Shown piece by piece: positions 53,272 through 63,323 of a DNA stretch of 64,000 nucleotides (the stretch's first letter is position 1; each line of letters begins with the position of its first letter). The notes below the pieces were generated by a model. That model was not told the origin of the DNA, made no database searches, and saw only the letters and a program-made list of their open reading frames with translations. The stretch is from JACCZX01 sp963801035 (lineage in GTDB: Bacteria > Pseudomonadota > Gammaproteobacteria > Burkholderiales > Burkholderiaceae_F): assembly GCA_963801035.1 (NCBI GenBank), contig CAWDDF010000007.1:186001-250000 (forward strand). The letters run 5' to 3'. The position numbers were made by a program, and so were the translations under genes.

Positions 53272-53454
53272 TTACCGGCCGATTTCGGCAGGCTCAACCT
53301 TGCGCGCGTCAGATTCAAGCATCACCGGAATGCCATCGCGAATCGGGTAAGCCAGCGCATCGGCCTTGCACACCAGCTCCTGCGACGCCTTTCGATACTC
53401 GAGCAGCCCTTTGCAAATCGGGCACACAAGGATGTCAAGCAGGCGATGGTCCAT
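53272..53454 (-). CDS. Trm112-like (YcaR) zinc-ribbon protein
   Basis: A 60-residue protein starting MDHRLLDILVCPICKGLLEY, with LVCKADALAYPIRDGIPVML next. The CxxC knuckle and the later Cys are only a partial zinc site, as usual in bacterial YcaR proteins. In eukaryotes and archaea Trm112 activates methyltransferases; the bacterial role is not settled. It overlaps the 3' end of lpxK by 20 bases and precedes kdsB, the standard order in this phylum. Confidence 0.9.
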   Translation of the reverse strand: MDHRLLDILVCPICKGLLEYRKASQELVCKADALAYPIRDGIPVMLESDARKVEPAEIGR

Positions 53455-54517
53455 CAGCGTTTCCTCGCGTTCTTTTTGCAGATATCAGCGCGACAACGGC
53501 ATCAATCAGCGCAACATCCACTTCAGTCACCAGTGGTACGACCCACAAGCGCGCGTCAGTCGCCAGCGATGAATTGTCGACGCATTTTACGGCGTCCTTT
53601 TCGGTGATCAGGATGCGGTCAGCATCGCAGTGCGCAAAGGGATTTGTCTGGTAATCGAAATGATCGGCAAGGGGAAGCGTGTCGATCACTAGACCGGCCG
53701 CGCGCAACATCGCGAAGAATCGCTCGGGTGCTCCAATCCCGGCCGCGGCGGTCAAGCGCCATCCATTCGATCGCTGTTCGGCGGCAAGCGCGGACAACTC
53801 GATCCGCAGTTTCGGGTCGTGCAGCGCGAAGGTACCGGTCACGTGAGTTCGCATTCGATAACGTGGCGCAAGCGCCGCCAACTCGGGTATCTCGGCGGCG
53901 ATGCCATTGAGCACAATCGCGTCGACCCGATCAAGCCGACCACGGGGCTCGCGCAACGGTCCGGCGGGGAGCATCCAGCCGTTACCCAGGCCGCGATAGT
54001 TAACAACGGCGATTTCCATATCACGCGCGAGTTGAAGATGCTGCAGGCCGTCGTCGGCGACGATGAGGTCGCACTCCGGATGTGCGGCACGCAAAACTCG
54101 CGCGGCCTCGGCGCGCCGCTTCGCGATTGCCACCGGCGCTGCGGTCGCGCGCACCATTAACAGAGGCTCATCGCCAACTTGCCGCGCAGCATCCTGTGCG
54201 CTCACCAGACGCGGCGCGCTATCCAGGGCGCCATAACCGCGCGACACGATGCCGGGCCGCCAGCCGCGCGCAAGCAGTGCGCGTACCAGCTCGACAGTGA
54301 GCGGCGTCTTGCCGGTCCCACCGACGTAGACGTTGCCGATGACGACCACCGGCACATCCAGCCGAACCGGCTGGAAAACACCCAGCGCATACAGAGCGCT
54401 GCGGCAGCGGTAAAGCAGGAAATGAACGGCCGATAAGGGCGACAGTAACAATGCGAGGGCGCCGCGTCGCTGCCATGCGTCGACAATGGCGAGCTGTAGC
54501 CGGGTGCGCAGCAGCAC
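53435..54517 (-). CDS. lpxK: Tetraacyldisaccharide 4'-kinase
   Basis: A 360-residue lipid A kinase. The membrane-anchored N-terminus (SAVHFLLYRCRSALYALGVF) precedes the P-loop VVIGNVYVGGTGKTPLTVEL; GIVSRGYG and the motif LIVADDGLQHLQLARDME follow, and the C-terminal domain has DHFDYQTNPFAHCDADRILITEKDAVK. The frame is fused to the upstream exbD by a one-base break there, but the proper start is GTG 54517, shortly after the restored exbD stop at 54550. Start confidence is moderate. Confidence 0.9.
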   Translation of the reverse strand: MLLRTRLQLAIVDAWQRRGALALLLSPLSAVHFLLYRCRSALYALGVFQPVRLDVPVVVIGNVYVGGTGKTPLTVELVRALLARGWRPGIVSRGYGALDSAPRLVSAQDAARQVGDEPLLMVRATAAPVAIAKRRAEAARVLRAAHPECDLIVADDGLQHLQLARDMEIAVVNYRGLGNGWMLPAGPLREPRGRLDRVDAIVLNGIAAEIPELAALAPRYRMRTHVTGTFALHDPKLRIELSALAAEQRSNGWRLTAAAGIGAPERFFAMLRAAGLVIDTLPLADHFDYQTNPFAHCDADRILITEKDAVKCVDNSSLATDARLWVVPLVTEVDVALIDAVVALISAKRTRGNADGPSPA

Positions 54518-54549
54518 GGCGATTCGTAGGGAGTTAACAGTGACGACGG

Positions 54550-54976
54550 TTACTTGCCGGCGTCGGTGCGCTGCGTCGCGAAGCTGATTCGCACGATTCC
54601 GCGCCAGTCGGGCCGCTTCCATCACGCCGATGACTGCCTGATGAGGAGCCTGCGCGTCGGCATTTATGATCAGCATCACCGTATCGGCGCCTTTACCAGC
54701 GACCCGCAGTGCATCGGCGAACGCTCGTACGTCGTTCGACGCGAGCAGCTGCCGCTCGATCGCATAGCGACCGTCCGCGGTGACCGCGACATTGATTTCG
54801 TTTGGCTGCACGGTGGGTTGCGTCGCGTCCGCCGAAGGTAGTGTGATCTGGAGTTCCGCAAAACGTGAGTACGTGGTGCTGACGGCAAGAAAAATGAGCA
54901 CGATCAGCAGCACATCGATCAACGGGATCAAATTGATCTCTGGCTCTTCGTCCAGCCCCCGGCGAAAGCGCATCAA
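54550..54976 (-). pseudogene. exbD: ExbD/TolR family protein, frame broken near the 3' end
   Basis: A membrane-anchored biopolymer-transport protein. The helix and proton-path Asp are in EINLIPLIDVLLIVLIFLAV; the periplasmic domain is FAELQITLPSAD onward to QAVIGVMEAARLA. There the natural end GIVRISFATQRTDAGK with a TAA at 54550 lies in another frame; one extra base near 54598-54606 instead runs the frame into lpxK and creates an apparent 513-residue fusion. I take the fusion as an artefact or recent mutation. It overlaps the exbB gene by four bases (ATGA). Confidence 0.8.
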
Positions 54977-55596
54977 CCGCGCTCCGAGCGTTCGGGCCGT
55001 GCCGCCGCGAACACCGTTTCGAGCAGACGCTCCGCTTGCTCTTCCATATCGACCAGGTAATCGTCCACGAGCCGCTTGAAGTAGCGATAGGCGAGCACCG
55101 CAGGTACCGCAACGATGATGCCGAGTGCCGTGCAGTAAAGCGCGACGGAAATGCCGCGCGCCAGTTCCTGAGGGTTCGAGCCTGCCTGCTGGGACGCAAA
55201 AATGGCGATCATGCCGACAACCGTTCCCAACAGCCCAAGCAGTGGGGCGATCGACCCGATCGACCCCAGCAATGTCAAATTTTTCGTTAATCGATTGGCG
55301 ACAACGGCGCCGGCCGCCTCGATCTGCTGCATGGCGCCTTCGCGGCTGGTGCGGTCGTTGCGCAACCCCGCCGCGAGCACTCTGCCAAGCGGCGAGTTGG
55401 CCTCGAGCTTGGCAACGACCTCTGGCGTGATCTTCCTATTCTTCCAAAGACCTAGCACGTCGCTCAGCAACGTAGCCGGGACGACGTTTCTGCGCTGCAG
55501 CGCGATCGCACGTTCGATAATGAGTCCGAGTGCAAAAATGGATGCAAGGATCAGAGGAATAATTGGCCAGCCGAGCTCAACGATGATTGCAAACAA
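54973..55596 (-). CDS. exbB: MotA/TolQ/ExbB family proton channel protein
   Basis: A 207-residue membrane protein with three helices: LGWPIIPLILASIFALGLIIE, LLGSIGSIAPLLGLLGTVVGM and ISVALYCTALGIIVAVPAVLA, with the conserved channel positions. It is the first gene of exbB-exbD-lpxK-trm112-kdsB, an order common in betaproteobacteria, where it may power an envelope process tied to lipid A or TonB. This is the second ExbB/TolQ gene in the window. Confidence 0.88.
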   Translation of the reverse strand: MFAIIVELGWPIIPLILASIFALGLIIERAIALQRRNVVPATLLSDVLGLWKNRKITPEVVAKLEANSPLGRVLAAGLRNDRTSREGAMQQIEAAGAVVANRLTKNLTLLGSIGSIAPLLGLLGTVVGMIAIFASQQAGSNPQELARGISVALYCTALGIIVAVPAVLAYRYFKRLVDDYLVDMEEQAERLLETVFAAARPERSERG

Positions 55597-55664
55597 CGGG
55601 ATTCCTTTGTCGTAGGGACGTGTGCGCGAGCGCGCACTGTAGAGATGCGGGACATGCGCAGCAA

Positions 55665-55687
55665 GTTTCCACAGTTACTGTGGACAA
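55665..55687. other. Inverted pair of DnaA-box-like sequences
   Basis: GTTTCCACA (55665-55673) faces TTGTCCACA (minus strand, 55679-55687), giving a near palindrome CCACAG-TTA-CTGTGG in the 288-base exbB/xseA divergent region. The second copy differs at one position from the DnaA box TTATCCACA, the first at two. A replication-linked promoter control is possible, but chance is not excluded. The rest of 55597-55884 shows no gene. Confidence 0.3.
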
Positions 55688-55884
55688 GTATGTGAAGAAG
55701 TAGTGGCCGGCAGCCCTAAGCCTTTGTTGCGATTTAATTTGTACAGCTTGCACAGCGGTTAGGCAGCGTTTGAAAGTCGAAGAATTTCAACACCTTAACT
55801 TAGGCATGCACAAAACGAAGCTCACGCATCAGCGCGATCCGCTGTTTGCCTCGATGTGTGGACAGGTTCGTCTCGGAAACCCGC

Positions 55885-57264
55885 ATGGCGCTTGACTTCC
55901 GGGACGCGAATGCAGAAAACGCGCGCGCTGCGCTGACAGTTTCCGCGCTGAACCGCGCAGTTTCGGGCTTGCTGCAGCGAAGTTTCCCATTGGTGCGGGT
56001 TCGCGGCGAGATTGCAAATTTGACACGCGCGGCGAGCGGTCATTGGTATTTTGCTCTTAAGGACGATCAGGCCCAGGCGCGCTGCGTGATGTTTCGCGCG
56101 CGCAACCAATTGCTCGGCTGGATGCCGCGCGATGGTGACGAGGTCGAGGTCAGTGCCGTGGTTTCGCTGTACGAAGCGCGCGGCGAGTTTCAGTTGAGCG
56201 TCGAGTCGATGCGCCGCGCCGGGCAGGGGAGGCTGTTCGAAGAGTTTCTGCGGCTCAAGGCGCAACTGGCGGCCGACGGACTCTTTGCCAGCGAGCGCAA
56301 GCGTTCGCTGCCGCGCATACCTCGCAGGGTGGCCGTGGTGACGTCGATGCAGGCGGCAGCGCTCGCGGACGTCGTGACAGCGCTCTGCCGCCGCGCTCCG
56401 TACGTGGGCGTCGTCATTTACCCGGTTCCGGTGCAGGGAGCGGGAGCGGGCAGTCAGATTGCCGCAATGCTGAGGAAAGTATCCAGGCGAGCAGCCGGTG
56501 ACGGCGTCGATGTCGTGCTGTTGGTGCGTGGTGGGGGCTCGATCGAAGATCTATGGGCTTTCAATGAGGAAGCCGTGGCCCGTGCGATCGTGTCCTGCAC
56601 GGTTCCAGTCGTCGTTGGTGTGGGTCACGAAAGCGACATCACGATTGCTGATTTTGCGGCCGACCTGCGCGCGCCGACACCAACAGCGGCTGCGGAGCTC
56701 GTTGCGCCCGTCGGGGCGGTGCTGCAGGCAGATATTCAACGCTGCATAAGCCAAATTCAACGACTGCAGGGACTTAGCGTGCAAGCGTTTGGGCAGAGAC
56801 TGGATTATGCACAGCGAGCGCTGGCAAAGCCGCGGACGCCCACCCTTGCGCTTGACCACAGGGTCCGATCGCTGCGCTCGCGGGCGGCGGGGGCGCTGGG
56901 GCATGCGCTGAATGCACACCGTACACAACTGGCAATGCTAAGAGAACGGTTGCTTGGCTGGCGCCGCACACGCTTCACGGTCGAGCCGAAGGAACGCGTC
57001 GCGACGCTCGCCGCCCATGTTGCGCGCAGCGTGAACATTCAGTCGACGCGGTTAACCGCCCTGACAGCGCGGCTACACGCGATAGATCCGCATGCCGTGC
57101 TCGCCCGAGGCTACGCAATCGCGTTCGGACCCGACGGTCACGCGGTCAGCGACGCTGCTCAGTTGCATAGCAACGACGAGCTGCGACTGATGTTTGCTCG
57201 CGGCGGCGCGCGGGTGCAGGTGCGATCGGTGCTTAAGGATGATCGAAGCGACGACGAGCGATAG
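55885..57264 (+). CDS. xseA: Exodeoxyribonuclease VII large subunit
   Basis: A 459-residue nuclease subunit degrading single-stranded DNA with XseB. The N-terminal OB fold has FPLVRVRGEIANLTR and SGHWYFALKDDQAQ; the catalytic domain has VVTSMQAAALADVVTAL, LLVRGGGSIEDLWAFNEE and VGVGHESDITIADFAADLRAPTP; a coiled-coil region and the C-terminal ARGYAIAF follow. ATG 55885 is the family start; earlier in-frame starts add a short unconserved piece. xseB is not adjacent. Downstream sodB is 55 bases away. Confidence 0.95.
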   Translation: MALDFRDANAENARAALTVSALNRAVSGLLQRSFPLVRVRGEIANLTRAASGHWYFALKDDQAQARCVMFRARNQLLGWMPRDGDEVEVSAVVSLYEARGEFQLSVESMRRAGQGRLFEEFLRLKAQLAADGLFASERKRSLPRIPRRVAVVTSMQAAALADVVTALCRRAPYVGVVIYPVPVQGAGAGSQIAAMLRKVSRRAAGDGVDVVLLVRGGGSIEDLWAFNEEAVARAIVSCTVPVVVGVGHESDITIADFAADLRAPTPTAAAELVAPVGAVLQADIQRCISQIQRLQGLSVQAFGQRLDYAQRALAKPRTPTLALDHRVRSLRSRAAGALGHALNAHRTQLAMLRERLLGWRRTRFTVEPKERVATLAAHVARSVNIQSTRLTALTARLHAIDPHAVLARGYAIAFGPDGHAVSDAAQLHSNDELRLMFARGGARVQVRSVLKDDRSDDER

Positions 57265-57319
57265 AATCGCCGATCGCCTGTACGGTCCGCCGTACATACC
57301 CACAACAACCGAGGATGCG

Positions 57320-57898
57320 ATGGAACACACACTGCCCCCACTGCCGTATTCGAAGGACGCTCTTGAGCCGCATATGTCGAAGGAAACATTCGAGTATCAC
57401 TACGGCAAGCACCATCAGGCGTACGTGACCAACCTGAACAACCTGATCAAGGGCACTGAATTCGAAAACATGCCGCTTGAAGAGATCATTCGCAAATCGT
57501 CGGGAGGCGTGTTTAACAACTCGGCGCAGGTTTGGAATCACACGTTCTTTTGGAGCTGCATGGCACCAAAGGGCGGTGGCGAACCGCGCGGAGCGCTCGC
57601 CGAAGCCATCAATAAAAAATGGGGCGCGTTTGCCGCGTTCAAGGAAGCGTTCTCGAAGAGTGCGGTCGGCAACTTTGGTTCGGGCTGGACCTGGCTGGTG
57701 AAGAAAGGCGACGGCGTCGATATCGTCAACACCAGCAACGCCGGCACACCGCTGACGACAGGCGACAAGCCCTTGCTAACCCTCGATGTGTGGGAGCACG
57801 CCTATTACATCGATCATCGCAACGCGCGCCCCAAGTTTATCGAGACCTTTTTTGCGAATCTGGTCAATTGGGACTTCGCATCGAAGAATTACCAGTGA
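57320..57898 (+). CDS. sodB: Superoxide dismutase, Fe type
   Basis: A 192-residue cytoplasmic enzyme. Metal ligands are in FEYHYGKHHQAYV (His), AQVWNHTFFWSCM (His), and LTLDVWEHAYYIDHRNARP (Asp and His). The segments GSGWTWLVKK and FSKSAVGNFGSG fit iron SODs. ATG 57320 follows a GAGGA site; the open frame upstream overlaps xseA and is not used. It converges with a DUF192 gene. Confidence 0.95.
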   Translation: MEHTLPPLPYSKDALEPHMSKETFEYHYGKHHQAYVTNLNNLIKGTEFENMPLEEIIRKSSGGVFNNSAQVWNHTFFWSCMAPKGGGEPRGALAEAINKKWGAFAAFKEAFSKSAVGNFGSGWTWLVKKGDGVDIVNTSNAGTPLTTGDKPLLTLDVWEHAYYIDHRNARPKFIETFFANLVNWDFASKNYQ

Positions 57899-57903
57899 TG
57901 CGC

Positions 57904-57920
57904 GCCTGCTAGAGGCAGGC
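57904..57920. terminator. Weak hairpin between convergent sodB and DUF192 genes
   Basis: GCCTGC-TAGAG-GCAGGC lies in the 32-base gap between the convergent stops. There is no T tract on either strand, so it is at best a weak or Rho-assisted end for both transcripts. Confidence 0.35.
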
Positions 57921-57930
57921 CAGACACCTA

Positions 57931-58386
57931 TCAACGCGGCGGAGGCAGCCCGGTAATTTTATTGCCGGCGGTGACGCCGCGTTTGGCGAACCATCCCTGG
58001 TCCATTTCCAGCGCGTAGCGCACCGCGCGCGGTGGGCAGGTCGAAGCCTCACTTTTTGGGGACATGTCGGCAATGCTGAGGATCGTCCCATCGTCTTCGA
58101 TGAACGCGATCGACAGCGGAATCAGGGTGTTGCGCATCCAGAAGCAGTGTTGTGACTTGTCCTCAAACACGAAGACCATCCCGTGATTCGGGGCCAGGCG
58201 CTCGCGCATCATCAATCCAATCATGCGCGACTGCGGTGTCGTCGCGAGCTCGGCGGTAATCACGTGGATACCCACCGTCAGCTTTGTGGTGCGCAGTGTC
58301 GTCTGCGGCAGCACTTGTTGCGCGAGGAGTACGGGGGGCGCGAGCAGCGCAAACAGGAAAACCGCGAGCGTTCGGCGTTTGGTCAT
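57931..58386 (-). CDS. DUF192 domain-containing periplasmic protein
   Basis: A 151-residue protein with a signal peptide (LAVFLFALLAPPVLLAQQ). The DUF192 pattern is clear: TPQSRMIGLMMRERLAPNHGMVFVFED, then HCFWMRNTLIPLSIAFIEDDGTI, and the close ARAVRYALEMDQGWFAKRGV-like end. The family is a small beta barrel of unknown function, often coded near envelope or metal genes. It is convergent with sodB. No operon partner is seen. Confidence 0.85.
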   Translation of the reverse strand: MTKRRTLAVFLFALLAPPVLLAQQVLPQTTLRTTKLTVGIHVITAELATTPQSRMIGLMMRERLAPNHGMVFVFEDKSQHCFWMRNTLIPLSIAFIEDDGTILSIADMSPKSEASTCPPRAVRYALEMDQGWFAKRGVTAGNKITGLPPPR

Positions 58387-58586
58387 TTCTCAATGTAACG
58401 CGGACAAAGATGTAACTCAGACAAAGACAGGGCAGTAAGGCAGCCTGCCTTTCGCTGCTGCTCGGATGTATTGACCGTATGGGTCAGCTCAAAAACGGCT
58501 TCGATCGAGCGACGGTTGACCGTACCCAGAGCATGAAAAGAATCGCTGGGTAAACTCACAGGAAAATAAACCGCACTGGAGACTTG

Positions 58587-59834
<1,248 letters not shown>

Positions 59835-59872
59835 CGGCCGGCAACGCCGCCTACAGCGAAAAGCAGAAACAA

Positions 59873-59895
59873 AGCCCCGCCGCGGCGGGGCTTTT
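59873..59895. terminator. Bidirectional terminator between icd and cspA
   Basis: A perfect 20-base palindrome with half AGCCCCGCCG lies at 59873-59892, with TTTT after it on the plus strand and TTTGTTT on the minus strand. It can end both icd and the convergent cold-shock gene. Confidence 0.8.
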
Positions 59896-59906
59896 ACAGC
59901 GGAAGA

Positions 59907-60110
59907 TTAACCGCCGGTAATGTTCGACGCCTGCTTGCCTTTTGGGCCCTGCACGACTTCAAAATTTACCTTCTGGCCTTCTTTGAGTGTCTTGAAGCCA
60001 TTCATATTGATGGCCGAGAAGTGGGCGAACAAGTCCTCACCCCCATCGTCCGGCGTAATAAAGCCGAAACCCTTGGCATCATTGAACCACTTAACCGTTC
60101 CAGTCGACAT
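59907..60110 (-). CDS. cspA: Cold-shock protein
   Basis: A 67-residue single-stranded nucleic-acid-binding protein starting MSTGTVKWFNDAKGFGFITPDDG, with RNP1-type KGFGFIT and RNP2-type DLFAHFSAI. The end KVNFEVVQGPKGKQASNI is standard. ATG 60110 follows a GTGAGGGA site. The long region without genes upstream probably contains a long 5' leader, as known for cspA mRNAs. The symbol is a family-level name; the organism may have several paralogues. Confidence 0.92.
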   Translation of the reverse strand: MSTGTVKWFNDAKGFGFITPDDGGEDLFAHFSAINMNGFKTLKEGQKVNFEVVQGPKGKQASNITGG

Positions 60111-60595
60111 TCCCTCACCCCTCCACGACAAAGACGAGGCGGTTAACCCCTCGCGGCGCTCACGCGCCCGTTGCGGTCCGCCCACCAGCCACCGACACTC
60201 AACGACCTCGTTGGTGCTGTCGCACCCTGGCAACAATCCGCCATGACGCTGACGCCGCGATTGTTCGAGTAATTCCGCCGGCGGTCAATAGCGCTGCGCA
60301 CAACGTCTGACGGATGGTTCGGTGCGCTAAGGAGAAATTATTGGTCTAAAACTGTCATCGCAGAACCACTCTAAGCGGTTAAATGCAGACGGTAAGAGCG
60401 GTCGAACTTGAAGAAGTCGTCGTGCGAACACATTTGATATGGCGTTGAAAGTGTTTGCGAAAGCACTCGTGTTTTCCCTCGCCAATTCGACGTTTGTACA
60501 TGGTTGAATAAACGGGATGCGCACCGATTTACCGTATGATTGGTACGCTATTTGTATCCCGTGTTGGATGGTCGATTTGCATAGAATGCGGCCAG
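60111..60595. other. Divergent intergenic region of cspA and clpS
   Basis: 485 bases with no gene that I can support. The cspA half is likely to hold a long mRNA leader. The base composition is more AT-rich toward 60330-60540 than the neighbours, as expected for promoters. A TAGAAT hexamer at 60582-60587 is too near the clpS start for a normal leader but might give a very short one; I mark no promoter. Confidence 0.4.
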
Positions 60596-60904
60596 ATGAG
60601 TGAGCGGTCGGGCGAAGGCACCGTCGTCGAGAAGCAAACTTCTCGCGTCAAGCCACCGCCCATTTATCAAGTGGTTTTGTTGAACGACGACTACACACCG
60701 ATGGAATTCGTGGTCGGGGTTCTGCAGAAGTTCTTCGGCAAAGGGAGAGAGCAAGCAACTCAGATCATGCTGAAGGTTCATCACGAAGGCCGCGGCGTGT
60801 GCGGCGTCTATCCGCGCGATATCGCAGCGACCAAGGTCGAGCAAGTCTGTAGTTATTCACGCCAGCATCAGCATCCGCTGCAGTGCGTGATGGAGGAAGC
60901 ATGA
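60596..60904 (+). CDS. clpS: ATP-dependent Clp protease adaptor ClpS
   Basis: A 102-residue adaptor that hands N-degron proteins to ClpAP. After a disordered N-terminus come VKPPPIYQVVLLNDDYTPMEF, FFGKGREQATQIMLKVHHEG and the conserved end VCSYSRQHQHPLQCVMEE. The substrate-pocket residues (NDD, M, H) are present. ATG 60596 is chosen from family length; an earlier start would add 20 unconserved residues. It overlaps clpA by four bases (ATGA). Confidence 0.94.
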   Translation: MSERSGEGTVVEKQTSRVKPPPIYQVVLLNDDYTPMEFVVGVLQKFFGKGREQATQIMLKVHHEGRGVCGVYPRDIAATKVEQVCSYSRQHQHPLQCVMEEA

Positions 60905-63207
60905 TCGCCCAGGAACTCGAAGTCAGTCTGCACATGGCCTTCGTTGAGGCCCGCCAGGCGCGACACGAATTCATTACCGTCGAGCATCTTTTATTAGCAT
61001 TGCTCGACAATCCATCGGCCGCAGAAGTGCTGCGTGCCTGCGCGTGCAATATCGATGATCTGCGGAAGAATTTGCAGAATTTCATCGCCGACAACACGCC
61101 CATTTTGCCGCCCAACTCGGAAGCCGACACGCAGCCGACACTCGGGTTCCAGCGCGTGATCCAGCGCGCCATCATGCACGTGCAGAGCACGAGCAATGGG
61201 AAGAAGGAGGTCACCGGTGCCAACGTGCTGGTTGCTATTTTCGGTGAAAAGGATTCGCACGCGGTTTATTACCTGCATCAGCAGGGCGTAACGCGGCTCG
61301 ATGTCGTCAACTTTATTTCGCATGGCATCACCAAGGCAGGGCAGGGCGAAGAAAAAGCGAAGCCCGGCGCCGAAGAGGCAGCCGAGGGAGATGGCAAGGA
61401 TCAGCCGTCGGCCCTTGAGCAATACACGCAAAATCTCAATGCGCTGGCAAAAGAAGGAAAGATCGATCCGCTGATCGGCCGCGAACCCGAAGTCGAGCGT
61501 GTGATCCAGATCCTGTGCCGGCGCCGAAAGAACAATCCGCTGCTTGTCGGAGAGGCCGGTGTTGGCAAGACAGCCATTGCCGAGGGATTGGCCTGGCGCA
61601 TCTTCAAGGGCGACGTACCCGAGATTCTCGAAAAATCGAGCGTGTATTCGCTCGACATGGGTGCACTGCTGGCAGGCACCAAGTACCGCGGAGATTTTGA
61701 GCAGCGCTTGAAAGCCGTGCTGAAGCAGCTGAAGGCGAACGCGCACGCCATCCTGTTCATTGACGAGATCCACACCCTTATCGGTGCCGGTTCGGCGTCG
61801 GGTGGAACGCTTGACGCGTCCAATCTGCTGAAGCCGGCACTTGCCAGTGGACAGCTCAAGTGCATCGGCGCAACGACGTACAACGAATATCGCGGCATCT
61901 TCGAGAAGGATCACGCGCTGTCGCGCCGGTTCCAGAAGATCGACGTCATCGAGCCAACCATTCAGCAGACGATCGAAATCCTGAAAGGGCTGAAGTCGAG
62001 GTTTGAAGAACATCACGGCGTCAAGTACACGTCGAGCGCGATCGCCGCGGCCGCCGAGCTCTCTGCCAAATTCATTAACGACCGTCATTTGCCCGACAAG
62101 GCCATTGACGTAATCGACGAGGCGGGCGCTGCGCAGCGAATCCTGCCGAAGTCGAAGCAAAAGAAAACGATCGGCAAAACCGAAGTCGAAGAAATCATCT
62201 CGAAAATCGCCCGGATCCCGCCGCAAACGGTGTCGACCGACGATCGCGCGCAACTGAAGAATCTCGATCGCAATCTGAAGAACGTTGTGTTCGGCCAGGA
62301 CCCCGCGATCGAAGCGCTATCGGCAGCGATCAAGATGGCGCGCTCAGGGCTCGGCAAGCCGGACAAGCCAATCGGCTCGTTCCTGTTCTCCGGTCCGACC
62401 GGCGTTGGCAAAACCGAGGTCGCAAAGCAGCTCGCCTTTACCTTGGGCATCGAGCTGATTCGATTCGACATGTCGGAATACATGGAGCGACACGCGGTCA
62501 GTCGGCTGATCGGCGCGCCGCCGGGCTATGTCGGGTTTGATCAGGGCGGTCTGCTGACCGAGGCCATCGCGAAGAAACCGCACGCGGTGTTGCTGCTCGA
62601 CGAAATCGAGAAGGCGCATCCGGACATCTTCAATATCCTGCTGCAGGTGATGGATCACGGCACGTTGACCGACAACAACGGCCGCAAGGCCGATTTCCGC
62701 AACGTAATCATCGTGATGACGACCAACGCGGGCGCCGAGCTGCTGCAACGGGCGTCGATCGGTTTCTCAAACGCGCGCGAGTCGGGCGACGAGATGGCCG
62801 ATATCAAGCGCATGTTCACGCCGGAGTTTCGCAATCGGCTGGATGCAGTGATTTCGTTCAAGGCGCTGAACGAGGAAATCATCCTGCGCGTCGTCGACAA
62901 GTTCCTGATGCAGCTCGAGGATCAGTTGCACGAGAAGAAAGTTGACATCCACTTTACCGATGCGTTGCGCAAGCACTTGGGCAAGAAAGGCTTTGACCCG
63001 GTCATGGGTGCGCGGCCGATGGCGCGGCTGATTCAGGACACGATTCGGCGCGCTTTGGCGGACGAGCTGCTGTTTGGCAAGCTATTGACCGGCGGACGAG
63101 TCGATGTCGACGTCGACGACAAGGGCGAGATCAAGCTCGATTTCCCGCCCAGCGATAACGGCGATGCGCCGCAGCCAGTGCAAGGCGAGCCGGTGCTTTC
63201 AGAGTAG
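60901..63207 (+). CDS. clpA: ATP-dependent Clp protease ATPase subunit ClpA
   Basis: A 768-residue AAA+ unfoldase of the ClpAP protease. The N domain (1-145) binds ClpS. D1 has Walker A GEAGVGKTAIAEGLA near residue 217 and Walker B ILFIDEIHTLIGAG; D2 has GPTGVGKTEVAKQLAF near 497 and VLLLDEIEKAHPDIFN. The D2 IGF/IGL-type loop needed for ClpP contact is expected but I do not mark it. A GGAGG site within clpS and the ATGA overlap show coupled translation. A terminator-like hairpin follows. Confidence 0.96.
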   Translation: MIAQELEVSLHMAFVEARQARHEFITVEHLLLALLDNPSAAEVLRACACNIDDLRKNLQNFIADNTPILPPNSEADTQPTLGFQRVIQRAIMHVQSTSNGKKEVTGANVLVAIFGEKDSHAVYYLHQQGVTRLDVVNFISHGITKAGQGEEKAKPGAEEAAEGDGKDQPSALEQYTQNLNALAKEGKIDPLIGREPEVERVIQILCRRRKNNPLLVGEAGVGKTAIAEGLAWRIFKGDVPEILEKSSVYSLDMGALLAGTKYRGDFEQRLKAVLKQLKANAHAILFIDEIHTLIGAGSASGGTLDASNLLKPALASGQLKCIGATTYNEYRGIFEKDHALSRRFQKIDVIEPTIQQTIEILKGLKSRFEEHHGVKYTSSAIAAAAELSAKFINDRHLPDKAIDVIDEAGAAQRILPKSKQKKTIGKTEVEEIISKIARIPPQTVSTDDRAQLKNLDRNLKNVVFGQDPAIEALSAAIKMARSGLGKPDKPIGSFLFSGPTGVGKTEVAKQLAFTLGIELIRFDMSEYMERHAVSRLIGAPPGYVGFDQGGLLTEAIAKKPHAVLLLDEIEKAHPDIFNILLQVMDHGTLTDNNGRKADFRNVIIVMTTNAGAELLQRASIGFSNARESGDEMADIKRMFTPEFRNRLDAVISFKALNEEIILRVVDKFLMQLEDQLHEKKVDIHFTDALRKHLGKKGFDPVMGARPMARLIQDTIRRALADELLFGKLLTGGRVDVDVDDKGEIKLDFPPSDNGDAPQPVQGEPVLSE

Positions 63208-63281
63208 CGAGCGGAGCCGAATAAGCTGATCAGAATATCGTCGTAACCGTCTGTTGACGGCACGTTTGGATTGTCTCCACA

Positions 63282-63307
63282 ATGGCCCGCTTTGCGGGCC
63301 ATTTTTC
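63282..63307 (+). terminator. Terminator-like hairpin after clpA
   Basis: ATGGCCCGC-TTT-GCGGGCCAT followed by TTTTT lies 75 bases after clpA and only 17 before the cytochrome gene start. TTGACG at 63254-63259 and CACAAT near 63278 could be a promoter just before it. The hairpin therefore either ends clpA or forms the 5' leader of the next transcript. Confidence 0.65.
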
Positions 63308-63323
63308 TTTCCACGAGGAGACC

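Noticed and set aside
53435..54976. A true ExbD-LpxK fusion protein
   Set aside because: The family end of ExbD and its stop codon are present in the neighbouring frame after removal of a single base, so separate genes fit better.
60994..62253. A 419-residue open frame antisense to clpA
   Set aside because: It lies wholly within clpA, has no ribosome site or domain, and follows from clpA codon use.
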